IMG/VR virus record: IMGVR_UViG_3300020061_000004
Span: 59,281 to 123,280 of that record
Source of the DNA: a virus
DNA length: 64,000 nt
Direction: 5' to 3' (one strand)
In this document: in pieces, positions 41,383-50,940 of the stretch
Position numbering within the stretch: the stretch's first letter is position 1
Layout of the letters: the number at the start of each line of letters is the position of its first letter
Program-made: the position numbers and the translations under genes
The notes under the pieces: generated by a model
The model's database searches: none
The model's input: the letters and a program-made list of their open reading frames with translations, nothing else
Told to the model about the DNA's origin: nothing

Positions 41383-43368
41383 ATGGCTAATCAGGAACGT
41401 TACACAGTATATGATCTTGAAACTCTCTGTAATCTAATTACAGGTTGTTTTATGGATTGGGAGACCAAAAAGCGTAAACAGTTTATTATACATGAATCTC
41501 AGAATGATTTTGAAGAACTATATAAGTTCTTATGTGCTCTACAAGAGCATAGATATTATCTGGTAGGATATAATAATCTGGACTTTGACTCTCAGGTGAT
41601 TCACTTTATAATGGTGAATTATAAGAGTCTTAGGAAGCTTAATGGCGAAGAACTAGCTAAAGTACTTTATACTAAAGCACAGGAAGTGTTACAGACTCGT
41701 GAAGAAGAACGTTATTTAAATAATGTTCCAGAATACAAGCTGTCTCACTTACAATTAGATGTTTATAAGCAAAAGCACTATGATGGTAAAGCTAAACGTA
41801 CTAGCCTGAAATGGCTAGAGTTCACCATGAGAATGCCTAATATTGAGGAAATGCCTATTGCTCACGACATGCCTGTCACAAAAGAGCAAATCCCCGGTAT
41901 TCTCGCATATAACTGGAATGACGTAGAAGCAACTTTAGAATTCTTTATTCGCAATAAATTTGAGACCGATCTACGTCTAAAATTATCAGGGCAGTTTAAT
42001 ATCAATCTTCTCAACGCCTCTGAGCCACGTATGGCTAGAGAAATATTAGCTAAGCTATTAGCAGAAGATATGGGTATTCCACTGCGGGATTTAAAAGATA
42101 AGAAGACTTTCCGTAAGGAAATACATCTAGGCAAGTGCATCATACCAATAGTGAAGTTTGAGGATCAAGCATTCAAGGATTTGCATACTTTTTTCAAGAA
42201 GACAACAGTAAATGCCTTAAACACTAAAGAGTGTTTTAAATATCCCGTAAGATATAAAGGTATAGATATTGAGTATGGTGTAGGAGGTGTACATGGAACT
42301 AGTGGAAGTGGAGTATATACCTCTGATGAAGACTATGTAATATGGACAGTGGATGTGAAGTCTTTTTATCCGAATATGATCATTAATTACGGATTTACGC
42401 CCGCACACCTTGGGCAGAGTTTCTCCAATAGATATAGATGGTTCTATACTGAACGTAGTAAATACGGTAAGAAAGACCCCATCAATTACATCTATAAAAT
42501 TATTCTTAATAGTACATATGGTCTGTCCAATGATAAAAACTCTTTCTTGTATGACACGCTTGTCACAATGAAGACTACTATCAATGGCCAGCTACTCCTT
42601 AGTATGCTAGCAGAAAGCTTATCGGGAATCCCAGACAGCCAGCTTATTATGATGAATACAGATGGTTTAGAAATAAGATTTCCAAGAAAGTATGAGGCCC
42701 TACTGACTGAACGCTGTAAAGCGTGGGAAACACTTACTAAACTTGAACTAGAGTATGACCAGTATGACAAGATTATTTTAGCAGATGTAAATAACTATAT
42801 TGGAATTTTCAGCAAAAGGAAAGCAAAAACTCAAGAAGAATGGCTTAATCTGAAAAAAACAGAACCCTACTATGTGTTTGAACAGGATGGTGAAGACTAT
42901 TACTATTCACCTACAAAGCTAAAGGGACGATTCGAGATTAAGATGGATTGGCATAAGAATCCTAGTGGTATAATCATCACTCAGGCAGTCTTCAACGAAC
43001 TTGTACGGGGTATTCCCGTTAAGGAAACGATTGAAGCAGGTGACAATATTCTTGATTTTTGCTATGGTGTCAAAAAGAAATATGATTTTAACCTCATTCT
43101 CCACAGAGTAGCATTTGGCGAACATCTTCGCGAAACACAGCAAAAGGTGACTCGCTATTATATGTCGAATAAGGGAGGTAAACTTGTAAAAGAGTATCAT
43201 GATGGTAGAATCGTATCAGTGAGTGCTTCCACTCCAGTGACACCGCTGAACCGTATTAATGACAATTCAATCCCTGATAATTTAGATCGTAGTTTCTATA
43301 TCGCAGAAGCGAATAAGGAAATTCAAAGTGTTATCGGACATAAGAGCACACAATTAGTAATGTTCTAA
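41383..43368 (+). CDS. Family B DNA polymerase, compact form
   Basis: 661 aa, short for PolB. It copies phage DNA and proofreads. Exonuclease motifs: YDLE (Asp11, Glu13), NNLDFD (64-69) and YNWND (176-180). Polymerase motif A is DVKSFYP (324-330), motif B KIILNSTYG (372-380) and motif C NTDG (425-428) where DTD is usual. Only about 40 residues lie between motifs A and B, so the fingers are small. ATG at 41383 is used; an earlier TTG in the same frame lies inside the promoter. Confidence 0.85.
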   Translation: MANQERYTVYDLETLCNLITGCFMDWETKKRKQFIIHESQNDFEELYKFLCALQEHRYYLVGYNNLDFDSQVIHFIMVNYKSLRKLNGEELAKVLYTKAQEVLQTREEERYLNNVPEYKLSHLQLDVYKQKHYDGKAKRTSLKWLEFTMRMPNIEEMPIAHDMPVTKEQIPGILAYNWNDVEATLEFFIRNKFETDLRLKLSGQFNINLLNASEPRMAREILAKLLAEDMGIPLRDLKDKKTFRKEIHLGKCIIPIVKFEDQAFKDLHTFFKKTTVNALNTKECFKYPVRYKGIDIEYGVGGVHGTSGSGVYTSDEDYVIWTVDVKSFYPNMIINYGFTPAHLGQSFSNRYRWFYTERSKYGKKDPINYIYKIILNSTYGLSNDKNSFLYDTLVTMKTTINGQLLLSMLAESLSGIPDSQLIMMNTDGLEIRFPRKYEALLTERCKAWETLTKLELEYDQYDKIILADVNNYIGIFSKRKAKTQEEWLNLKKTEPYYVFEQDGEDYYYSPTKLKGRFEIKMDWHKNPSGIIITQAVFNELVRGIPVKETIEAGDNILDFCYGVKKKYDFNLILHRVAFGEHLRETQQKVTRYYMSNKGGKLVKEYHDGRIVSVSASTPVTPLNRINDNSIPDNLDRSFYIAEANKEIQSVIGHKSTQLVMF

Positions 43369-43479
43369 AGGCCACAAATGACACAACTATTAAATAGTGT
43401 AAACAAGCTCCGCAACAATATTGTCCTCTAGCGAGCTTTGATAATATCATCAGTTTACGTTGTAAAATGTATACTATTG

Positions 43480-44607
43480 ATGATCAATGAGGAGCGGCGA
43501 AAGCTGCAAATGGAAGCTCTACAAGCCCTGAGAAGTAATGACTTCCGGGGCATTGTTATCTTACCTACTGGAACAGGCAAAAGTTATGTTTTAATTGAAG
43601 CTCTAAAAGAGCTATATCAACCGGGCATGAGTATATTATATACTTGTGACAGTATACGTTTAAGAGACATTGATTTTGATAAAGAACTTCAGAAGTGGGA
43701 TGCTCAAGAGTATTCTGAATTAATGGAAAAGGAATGTTATGCTACAGCATACAAATATGGAGGAAAGCATTATAACATCTTGTTAGCAGATGAAGGTGAT
43801 TATGGACTTACTCCTTCCTATTCCAAACTATTCACAGAGAATACATTTGATCATATTATATTTGTTAGTGCAACCCTTGATAAGAAGAAGCGAAAACTCG
43901 CTGAAAGTATAGTACCAATTGTGTACGAGAAGAAGATCGATGAGATCGAAGAAAAGGGTGTAATTAATAAATGTGATATATTCTATGTTCCCTACCTTCT
44001 AAACAAGGAGGAGAACGACCAATATCTGAAATTCAATCAACGTTTTCATCATCTTCTACAAGACATGAATCCTGCTAATCAAAAAAGATTAGAGTTTTTA
44101 ACCTTCGAAAGATTACATTTTCTTGCTGGATTGAAAAGTTCTGCGTACATTTGTAGAGAATTAATGAAAGATTTGTATTCAAAAGATGCAAATACTAAAA
44201 TGTTAATTTTCTGTGGTAGTACAGAGCAAGCGGATAATGTATGTAAATACTCCTATCATACTAAGTCAGAGACAGACTGGTTGGATATCTTCAACAAAGG
44301 AGAAATTCCTGCCTTAGCAGTATGTGGAAAGGTAGATAGAGGTATTAATCTGGAAGGTGTAAATACTATCATCATGGAATTCACCACAGCAAGTGAGACC
44401 AAGATGATTCAGAAGAGTGGACGAGGTAGAAGATTGAAGGTGGGAGAAGTATTAAGATTATTCTTCTTGCTTCCATACTACAAGCAGATGAAAACGAATA
44501 AGATGCAGCAATATCCTACAATAGTTCTTGATAAGATCAAGAAGGCTTGTAAGAACATCGGCATCGAGAATGCAAAAACGTATATTTTAAAACTGGAAAA
44601 TGGCTAA
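43480..44607 (+). CDS. SF2 DEAD-box-like helicase
   Basis: 375 aa from ATG 43480. Walker A GTGKS (31-35), motif II ADEGD (103-107), motif III SAT (130-132) and a C-terminal QKSGRGRRL motif VI. ATP-driven unwinding or remodelling in replication or repair. An upstream TTG at 43438 is not used. The next gene overlaps by 8 nt. Confidence 0.8.
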   Translation: MINEERRKLQMEALQALRSNDFRGIVILPTGTGKSYVLIEALKELYQPGMSILYTCDSIRLRDIDFDKELQKWDAQEYSELMEKECYATAYKYGGKHYNILLADEGDYGLTPSYSKLFTENTFDHIIFVSATLDKKKRKLAESIVPIVYEKKIDEIEEKGVINKCDIFYVPYLLNKEENDQYLKFNQRFHHLLQDMNPANQKRLEFLTFERLHFLAGLKSSAYICRELMKDLYSKDANTKMLIFCGSTEQADNVCKYSYHTKSETDWLDIFNKGEIPALAVCGKVDRGINLEGVNTIIMEFTTASETKMIQKSGRGRRLKVGEVLRLFFLLPYYKQMKTNKMQQYPTIVLDKIKKACKNIGIENAKTYILKLENG

Positions 44608-45331
44608 CTTAGAGATTCAATTAAACGCTAGCATTATTAAAAAAGTTAAATCGCTAAACTTTCAGGTAGATCAGATTGGGTCTGTACTGTTTATTCTTTT
44701 TGCTCTATATGAAGATAGAATCGATTTGTTAGATGCATTTGATGACTTCAATAGGCAGAAGCGTGCATTCCTCTTATATACAGAGTTGCAGAATAGGGAC
44801 TTAGTACAGTATAACAGTGATACCGATAAGGATAGCCCATTCTACATACTCACCAAAGCAGGAATTGAATTTGTTGAATATGTAAAATCTGAATTTGCTA
44901 ATACCTATCAGCAAGTGGATAGTGCTAAAATAGCGGTGACAGGTATTGAAGAAGACCAGCTTAGCAAAGTAGTTAATCCCGATGATCTTGACGTTTGGAT
45001 TGATGAATGGATAGATATTTTTCCAAGGGGCGTGAAGTCAGGTGGTCGTCTTATCAGAGGAGATAAACAATCATGTTTACGCAAAATGCGCGTATTCATG
45101 AAAGAATATCAGTATGATAAACAGACCATCCTCAACGCTACCAGAAAATATATCGAATCTAAAAAAGCTGAAGGTTTTCAATACACAAGATGCGCCGTCT
45201 ATTTTATATATCGTGTAGATAGCTCTCAGAAAGATAAAGTTTCTGATCTAGCTTCATGGTGTGATCAATCTATTCACGAAGCATCAGAAGGTCCACAGAA
45301 TACTAGTAATAACCTCGAAATCATGGCATAA
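44600..45331 (+). CDS. Hypothetical replication-region protein, possible helicase loader
   Basis: 243 aa. N-terminal helical region of winged-helix type (about 1-90) and a C-terminal half with basic patches (QDKVSDLASWCDQ). It lies between an SF2 helicase and the DnaB-like ATPase, where loaders sit in other phages. No signature proves that role. Confidence 0.55.
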   Translation: MANLEIQLNASIIKKVKSLNFQVDQIGSVLFILFALYEDRIDLLDAFDDFNRQKRAFLLYTELQNRDLVQYNSDTDKDSPFYILTKAGIEFVEYVKSEFANTYQQVDSAKIAVTGIEEDQLSKVVNPDDLDVWIDEWIDIFPRGVKSGGRLIRGDKQSCLRKMRVFMKEYQYDKQTILNATRKYIESKKAEGFQYTRCAVYFIYRVDSSQKDKVSDLASWCDQSIHEASEGPQNTSNNLEIMA

Positions 45332-46452
45332 TGAATCTGTTTGACTCAACTCTTAGTAACATCGAACAGAAAGCCGAGATTAAGAGGGTTGGTGGCTTTA
45401 ACGGCATTCCCTATCCATATCCAAGACTTGCAGAATATGTTCCAAGTATTGATAGAGAAACTGTTATTGGACTCACTTCTTATACTGGGGCAGCAAAATC
45501 GAAGTTTTTACGGTATACCTATGTAATGCATCCTTATGAGTTCTCTTTAATTAATGATTATAATGTTCTTATAGATTATTATTCTCTGGAAGATAGTGCA
45601 ATGAAGGTATATAAAAATATCCTTTGTCACTATCTATTCATGAAGAGTAAAATACGTGTGTCTACATTTGATCTTGATAGTAAGTTTAAAGCTCTTCCTG
45701 CTGATGTGATGAAGCACTTGAAAGGTGCTGAAAAGTACATGCAGGATTTTAGTAATAAAGTACGAATCAAGGATGGATTAACACGTCCCTTTGCTATCTA
45801 TACGGATGTTTTAAAGACAGCAGCAGAACTAGGTGAAGTAGTTACTAAAGAAGTTGAGTGGGGAGGAGAGAAACGTCAGCAGATCGTAGACTTTAAACCA
45901 AAGGATAATACCCATTGGATATTGCTCTGCGATAACTTGAATAATATAGATAAAGAGAAGCAACATCACGATAAGAAAGAAGCTATGGATAGCTTTGTTC
46001 AACGTGATTGTAGACTTATCTTTTCTAAAATATTCAAGATGACTTGTGTAATCGTTCATCAACAGGCATTAGAAGCTGAAAGACAACAATTTACAAACAC
46101 CGGAGGAAGTATCCTTGAAAAGATTATGCCATCATTAGCAAATCTAGGAGGAACCAAAGAGGTTGTAAGAAGTTATCATCTAGTATTTTCACTGTTTAAT
46201 CCACATAAATTTAAAGTAGAGAACTATAAGGGATATAACGTAAGTCATATCTCCAACAATTTTAGAGAACTTCAGGTATTAAAGAATAATGATGGCTTTG
46301 ACAATGTGTCAGTTCCATTATATTTCGATGGTGCTGCTGAGTTCTTTAGAGAAATTCCACATGCTGATAAACAAAAAGAGGAACTGCAAAAGTTCTATGA
46401 TTGGTTGACAGAAGAACGCCTCAAACAGAAAAATAAAATTCTATTATTCTAA
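45331..46452 (+). CDS. DnaB-like RecA-fold replicative ATPase
   Basis: 373 aa. The N-terminal loop GLTSYTGAAKSKF is a degenerate Walker A (GAAKS instead of GxGKS/T), IDYYSLEDS resembles the DnaB H1a strand, and ILLCDNLNNI a Walker-B-like strand ending in Asp-Asn. Fits a short DnaB-type helicase core. Whether it hydrolyses ATP needs testing because key residues differ. Confidence 0.65.
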   Translation: MNLFDSTLSNIEQKAEIKRVGGFNGIPYPYPRLAEYVPSIDRETVIGLTSYTGAAKSKFLRYTYVMHPYEFSLINDYNVLIDYYSLEDSAMKVYKNILCHYLFMKSKIRVSTFDLDSKFKALPADVMKHLKGAEKYMQDFSNKVRIKDGLTRPFAIYTDVLKTAAELGEVVTKEVEWGGEKRQQIVDFKPKDNTHWILLCDNLNNIDKEKQHHDKKEAMDSFVQRDCRLIFSKIFKMTCVIVHQQALEAERQQFTNTGGSILEKIMPSLANLGGTKEVVRSYHLVFSLFNPHKFKVENYKGYNVSHISNNFRELQVLKNNDGFDNVSVPLYFDGAAEFFREIPHADKQKEELQKFYDWLTEERLKQKNKILLF

Positions 46453-46462
46453 AACTTTTCAA

Positions 46463-46942
46463 GTGAAAAAATATTATTTCGCATACGGTTCCAACCTTGA
46501 TCAAAACCGGTTGGAAGCAAGGGTTGGAAAAGTAGTTAATCTAGGAGTCCATACATTATATGGATATAGGTTATCATTCAACGCTGGATTTGAAATGAGT
46601 CAACATGCATTTGCTAATCTTATTCCCACAGGTAGTATGAAAGATAGTGTCGAGGGAGTAGTATATCAAATGTCTATGATGCAAATCAAACTGCTTGATA
46701 ATTGTGAGGTTGCTCCTCATCTCTATACCCGCTGTATTCACTATTATAAGGATAAAGACTTACAGGTATATATATCCTTTAATCCTGCCTATACTGGGAA
46801 AGGACATCAAGGTGTTATACCCACTCAGGAATATATGCGTTTTGTAGTAGATGGAGCATTCAAAAATAATGTTAAATCCACTTTGGATATTATTACAACA
46901 GAATATCCACGTCTTTGGAACAAGTTAATGAATAAAAAATAA
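46463..46942 (+). CDS. Gamma-glutamylcyclotransferase-like protein (first copy)
   Basis: 159 aa, GTG start. YFAYGSNL at residues 5-12 is the GGCT/AIG2 start motif, and CEVAPHLY carries the catalytic Glu. GGCT enzymes split gamma-glutamyl-amines to pyroglutamate and the free amine. Encoded apart from the amidoligase genes but likely in the same metabolism; a second copy lies at 52511. Confidence 0.75.
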   Translation: MKKYYFAYGSNLDQNRLEARVGKVVNLGVHTLYGYRLSFNAGFEMSQHAFANLIPTGSMKDSVEGVVYQMSMMQIKLLDNCEVAPHLYTRCIHYYKDKDLQVYISFNPAYTGKGHQGVIPTQEYMRFVVDGAFKNNVKSTLDIITTEYPRLWNKLMNKK

Positions 46943-46956
46943 AAGTAACAATTATG

Positions 46957-46987
46957 TTGATTGTTTATCAGTTTTTGCATATCTTTG
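46957..46987 (+). promoter_or_regulatory. Promoter of Sak4-SSB-like genes
   Basis: TTG (46957-46959), 20 nt, TATCTTTG (46980-46987), 18 nt before the ATG at 47006. Confidence 0.8.
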
Positions 46988-47005
46988 TAAAAACTAAACA
47001 TCAAT

Positions 47006-47725
47006 ATGTCAAGAGTTGCGCTTATTTTAGGTGAAGCTGGAGCAGGTAAATCTACTTCAGTTCGTACCTTAAACCCTAAAGAAACTTTCGTTATTAACTC
47101 TTTAGGTAAGGACCTTCCTTTTAAAGGATCAGGCAAGCTGTATACATATTGGGATAAAGACAAGAATCCCAATGGTAATATGGTGAAGACTACAGCAGGA
47201 GCTGCTGTTATACAATGGTTACAATTTATCGATCAGAAACGTCCCGAAATCAAGAACATCATTATAGATGACAATACCCATCAGTCTTCTATGGAATACA
47301 TCCGTAGAATACGCGAAACAACATGGGATAAGTTCAATGATATCGCGTACAATATGGTGACAATTGTTAATCTTTGTGGCTCATTACGTGATGATCTTAC
47401 TGTATTTATTATGCACCATGTCACTACAGAAGGTGATGGTATATTAACAGATAAGAAAGTCAAAGCACAAACATTAGGTAAACTCGTAGATCAAAAGCTT
47501 TCCTCTTTTGAATCATTCTTCACTATTGTATTCCTTGCTGAAAAAAGTAAGACTGATACAGGTGACGTAGAACATTATTTCTTGACGAGAGATGCTAATT
47601 CAACAGCAAAAACACCCAATGGGATGTTTGAAGACCAGAAAATACCGAATGATTTAGCCTATATAAAAAAGGCAATTGAAGGGTATTATAATGGAGAAGT
47701 AGAAACAAAACAAGAAAATAAGTAA
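47006..47725 (+). CDS. Sak4-like RecA-fold ATPase
   Basis: 239 aa. Walker A GEAGAGKS (9-16), Walker B NIIIDDN, and an IMHHVT segment match phage Sak4-type single-strand annealing ATPases, which help recombination with an SSB. The next gene starts 2 nt later and is SSB-like, the usual pairing. Confidence 0.75.
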   Translation: MSRVALILGEAGAGKSTSVRTLNPKETFVINSLGKDLPFKGSGKLYTYWDKDKNPNGNMVKTTAGAAVIQWLQFIDQKRPEIKNIIIDDNTHQSSMEYIRRIRETTWDKFNDIAYNMVTIVNLCGSLRDDLTVFIMHHVTTEGDGILTDKKVKAQTLGKLVDQKLSSFESFFTIVFLAEKSKTDTGDVEHYFLTRDANSTAKTPNGMFEDQKIPNDLAYIKKAIEGYYNGEVETKQENK

Positions 47726-47727
47726 GA

Positions 47728-48303
47728 ATGTACAACGAAGAAGCAATTGATTTTGGTAGTGTATCTGCTGCCGCAGAAAGTAAGTTCCTTGAGCCTGGTA
47801 TGTATCGGTTGAAGTTTGACAAGGAGGGTATTGTGCTATTCACACCGGATGGCAAAACACCATATCTGTCTGCTCGCCTGTATAGTCAGGATGGAGGAGC
47901 TATTAATGAGAAGTTTTTCCTCACTGCAAAAGCCCTACCAAGGTTGCAGTATTTGCATGAAGCATTGCTTGATAAGAAGCTGGATAAGAAATTTACCAGT
48001 TTTATTCAGGTAGGAGAATATTTCAAAGCGGTGTTGAGTGCTCTCACCAAGTCTTATCCTGTAGTAACAGCCGGTAAGATTACTCCTGACGGTAAGTTCT
48101 ATAGTGGTCTTCCTTATACAGGATTTATTGTTAAAGATGAATCCTTGTTTGAAGAAGGACCTTTCGACAAAGACAGTGACCAGTACAAGCGTTTGGTAAA
48201 GGTTGAAAAGCCTAATCCTATGGTTGCAGGAACTGATAGTAGTATTCTCCCTGAAATGGGTGGTCCTTCTATGCCTGTAGCTGGTGGTCCTACGCCTTGG
48301 TAA
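47728..48303 (+). CDS. Single-strand DNA-binding-like protein
   Basis: 191 aa. Beta-rich N-terminal region consistent with an OB fold, and a Gly/Pro-rich tail (GGPSMPVAGGPTPW). It partners the Sak4-like ATPase by order. A strong terminator follows at 48338-48370. Fold is inferred. Confidence 0.6.
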   Translation: MYNEEAIDFGSVSAAAESKFLEPGMYRLKFDKEGIVLFTPDGKTPYLSARLYSQDGGAINEKFFLTAKALPRLQYLHEALLDKKLDKKFTSFIQVGEYFKAVLSALTKSYPVVTAGKITPDGKFYSGLPYTGFIVKDESLFEEGPFDKDSDQYKRLVKVEKPNPMVAGTDSSILPEMGGPSMPVAGGPTPW

Positions 48304-48337
48304 GATTAAAATTTTAGGCGCGAGTTTTAGTTTATGA

Positions 48338-48370
48338 AGCCCCTTGCATTCGTGTAAGGGGCTATTTTTT
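48338..48370 (+). terminator. Terminator after SSB-like gene
   Basis: Perfect 8-bp AGCCCCTT/AAGGGGCT stem, then ATTTTTT. Confidence 0.9.
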
Positions 48371-48384
48371 AAAACCATCTTGTT

Positions 48385-48645
48385 ATGCAACTATACAACA
48401 ATCGTATAACAGTTCCACAAGCAAAAGTGTTAATAACTCAATTGCCACTTAGTGGAAGATTTACAAAGGATCATATCTTTATGTTAGCTGCTAAGAGGAA
48501 TAACTATATCTTTGGATATAAACTTAGAGAATGTGTAACAAAAGCACTCAAAGAGTTGGTAATTGAGGGAAGTATGACTGAAAGCTATGGACAACTGAAG
48601 AAAAGTGATGGAAGCATAACAGAAACCTTTTATAGTTGGAAATAG
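48385..48645 (+). CDS. Hypothetical 86-aa protein
   Basis: Helical, basic, with LKELVIEGSMTES. It overlaps the primase start by 10 nt. No family. Confidence 0.55.
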   Translation: MQLYNNRITVPQAKVLITQLPLSGRFTKDHIFMLAAKRNNYIFGYKLRECVTKALKELVIEGSMTESYGQLKKSDGSITETFYSWK

Positions 48646-49658
48646 ATTTTACCAAAGTAGTAGGAGCCTACAATATAACAACTGATTTTCTTCTTTCGAA
48701 ATTATCGGAGGAACAGATATTCTTTTATTATTTTGGACGCTTTGAATTAGGTAGGTCCTATCCTTCTAAATTCAGGAAGGATGGAACGCCTAGCACTGGA
48801 TTTTATGTTAATCGTACAGGAAATATCATTCTAAATGATCTCCGTACTGGTGAAAAGCTTAATTGCTTTCGCTTTGTAGCAAAGCTTTATCAACTCAGCT
48901 ACACAGAAGCTCTTAATAAGATTGCTGCTGATTTTGGTTTATTAGCTAATACAGATGCTAAACCATTAGCACAATCAATTATCAATCAAGGAATAGAATT
49001 TGATAGGGAATTAAAGAAGAATACTCTTATTCAATTTGTTCCGGGACAATGGACTACTAATAGAAGAATGTATTGGAATCAGTATGGATTAGGAAATCTA
49101 AACTTCACCAAAGCAGATATATATCCAGTAGATAAGTTGTTTCTCAACAAGAATGAAATAAGAAATCTTGATGAATTATGTTTTGCATATGTAGTGAGAG
49201 AGAAAGTAGATGGAAAGGAACAAATATATGTAAAGATATATTCCCCCTACTCAGAGAATATGAAATGGCTTTCTAATATTCCCCTTACTGTTCCCTTTGG
49301 ATTAAACACATTGAATTACAACAGTGATCATGTAATAGTGACAAAGGCAAAGAAGGATATGGAAGTATTAAAGCTGTTATTTCCTTCGGTAATCGGCACT
49401 CAAAATGAGTCTACATCAGCTCTTACAGATAAAATGGTGAAACATCTTTGCCATAATTTCACCAGAAGAACCATTATCTGGGATGCTGATGAAACAGGTG
49501 TAGAAGCCTGTAAGAAGTTCAATACGAGAGGATTCGATTATTTTAATACACCAAAGGAACTCCTTGAAAGAGATATTAAGGATGTTTCTGATTTTGTAGC
49601 TGCATTTGGATTAAAAGCACTCGAAGACCTTCTTCGACAAAAGAGAATATTATGGTAA
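48636..49658 (+). CDS. DnaG-type primase-like protein
   Basis: 340 aa, TTG start overlapping the previous gene (TTGGAAATAG). The N-terminal part (about 35-95) resembles a CHC2-type domain without its Cys. A Toprim region follows, with TKAKKDMEVL near residue 230 and WDADETG near 286. Primases make RNA primers for replication. Loss of the zinc ligands is notable. Confidence 0.7.
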   Translation: MEIDFTKVVGAYNITTDFLLSKLSEEQIFFYYFGRFELGRSYPSKFRKDGTPSTGFYVNRTGNIILNDLRTGEKLNCFRFVAKLYQLSYTEALNKIAADFGLLANTDAKPLAQSIINQGIEFDRELKKNTLIQFVPGQWTTNRRMYWNQYGLGNLNFTKADIYPVDKLFLNKNEIRNLDELCFAYVVREKVDGKEQIYVKIYSPYSENMKWLSNIPLTVPFGLNTLNYNSDHVIVTKAKKDMEVLKLLFPSVIGTQNESTSALTDKMVKHLCHNFTRRTIIWDADETGVEACKKFNTRGFDYFNTPKELLERDIKDVSDFVAAFGLKALEDLLRQKRILW

Positions 49659-49846
49659 AGTATGCACGATTTAAGATTGAAAGGCTTGTATTAAACTTCA
49701 ATTCCTTACAGCAAGTATTAGATAATCCTCAGTATTATAAATATACTCTGGATGAAGCTAGAACTATGCGAAAAAATCTGGAATCCATAAGAAATGCTCT
49801 ACGGATACGAATATTAGAACTAAAAAGTTTAATTGGAGAAGCATGA
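49652..49846 (+). CDS. Small basic helical protein
   Basis: 64 aa, Arg/Lys/Leu-rich, overlapping both neighbours (7 and 4 nt). No family; possible nucleic-acid binder. Confidence 0.55.
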   Translation: MVKYARFKIERLVLNFNSLQQVLDNPQYYKYTLDEARTMRKNLESIRNALRIRILELKSLIGEA

Positions 49847-50124
49847 GTATTTGGAAAGATAAACCAGACCTTATCACTTTAATTCACGACACTAACAATT
49901 CTCTTAGCTTATTAGGAGCACGTCTAAGACAATTAGATGCTTACAATAAAGAGAATGTAGCTAAAATGAGAGATGCTGGTATTAATGATACTAAATCATT
50001 TATCATAGCTGAAAGTTTTAGAGCTGAATTAAAAAGAATTGAAGGGGTAATTGACATTTATTACGAAAAGGAAAAAGCAAAATATGAGCAAGAAGTTAAA
50101 GCAGGAACTAATAACACCAAGTGA
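49843..50124 (+). CDS. Coiled-coil 93-aa protein
   Basis: Helical with a charged C-terminal coil (EKAKYEQEVKAGTNNTK). Overlaps the next gene's start by about 41 nt. Unknown. Confidence 0.5.
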   Translation: MSIWKDKPDLITLIHDTNNSLSLLGARLRQLDAYNKENVAKMRDAGINDTKSFIIAESFRAELKRIEGVIDIYYEKEKAKYEQEVKAGTNNTK

Positions 50125-50242
50125 TTATCTGGTAGCATGGGCTAATGGTGAACTCACCTTTGAAGAAGCATTGAGTGATTATGCTGCTAAGGCATATGCA
50201 ACTGGATTATCTGAAGGTATTGCATCAGCACAGGAGGCATAA
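50084..50242 (+). CDS. 52-aa acidic protein
   Basis: Start at 50084 (MSKKLKQEL). Helical, with acidic DYAAKAYATG segment; stop overlaps the UNG start. Unknown. Confidence 0.5.
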   Translation: MSKKLKQELITPSDYLVAWANGELTFEEALSDYAAKAYATGLSEGIASAQEA

Positions 50243-50940
50243 TGGCATTACAAGATCATTTTGAAGAAGGGTGGTGGCAAAAGCTATCACCCTTCCTCCT
50301 TTCTGATCAGTTCACAGTCATTGGACAAAGACTGATGAGAGAGAAATCAATGGGTATTGAAGTCACACCTAAGTTTGATGATATGTTCAGAGCCTTTAAG
50401 GAATGTCCTTATAAGGATTTGAAAGTAGTATTTATGGGTCTTGATCCCTATCCTTCTAAAGGAATAGCAGATGGTCTTTCATTCTCTTCTAAATATACTC
50501 CATATGATGAGCCAATATCTTTAAGATATATCTTTGACGCAATGGAGAAAGATGCTTATGGAGGCTTTGGAATAGGATTTAACCAAGAGTATAGAAATAC
50601 TGATTTAACTCGTTGGGCTAATCAGGGAGTTCTTCTCATAAATACTGCTCTAAGTACTCAAATAGGTAAGACAGGAACCCATTTGGAATTATGGCAACCG
50701 TTTATTCGCAATCTCATGATACAACTTGCATCATTCAATACAGGTATAATTTATGTGTTCTTTGGAGCAGTGGCTAAACAATGGTCTGTAGCCATACCAA
50801 AGGAACAGAATTATATCTATAGTGTTGTACATCCTGTATACAGTAACTATCAAAATCTAAAAGAATGGGATTGCGAAGATATTTTCTCTAAGATTAATAA
50901 AATCTTAGAGAGTAATAATAAAACAAAGATTTTATGGTAA
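50242..50940 (+). CDS. ung: Uracil-DNA glycosylase
   Basis: 232 aa. UNG removes uracil from DNA. The catalytic loop GLDPYPSKGIADGLSFS (66-82) matches the GQDPYH motif with Asp68, and HPVYSNY replaces HPSPLS keeping the His. Loop NTALSTQIGKTGTH also fits. It may repair deaminated C or keep uracil out of the genome. Confidence 0.85.
   Translation: MALQDHFEEGWWQKLSPFLLSDQFTVIGQRLMREKSMGIEVTPKFDDMFRAFKECPYKDLKVVFMGLDPYPSKGIADGLSFSSKYTPYDEPISLRYIFDAMEKDAYGGFGIGFNQEYRNTDLTRWANQGVLLINTALSTQIGKTGTHLELWQPFIRNLMIQLASFNTGIIYVFFGAVAKQWSVAIPKEQNYIYSVVHPVYSNYQNLKEWDCEDIFSKINKILESNNKTKILW

Noticed and set aside
41361-41390. Nine-codon upstream ORF with a GGAGG before the polymerase start
   Set aside because: The same bases form a perfect promoter ending 3 nt before the polymerase ATG, so the ORF would lie upstream of the transcript.
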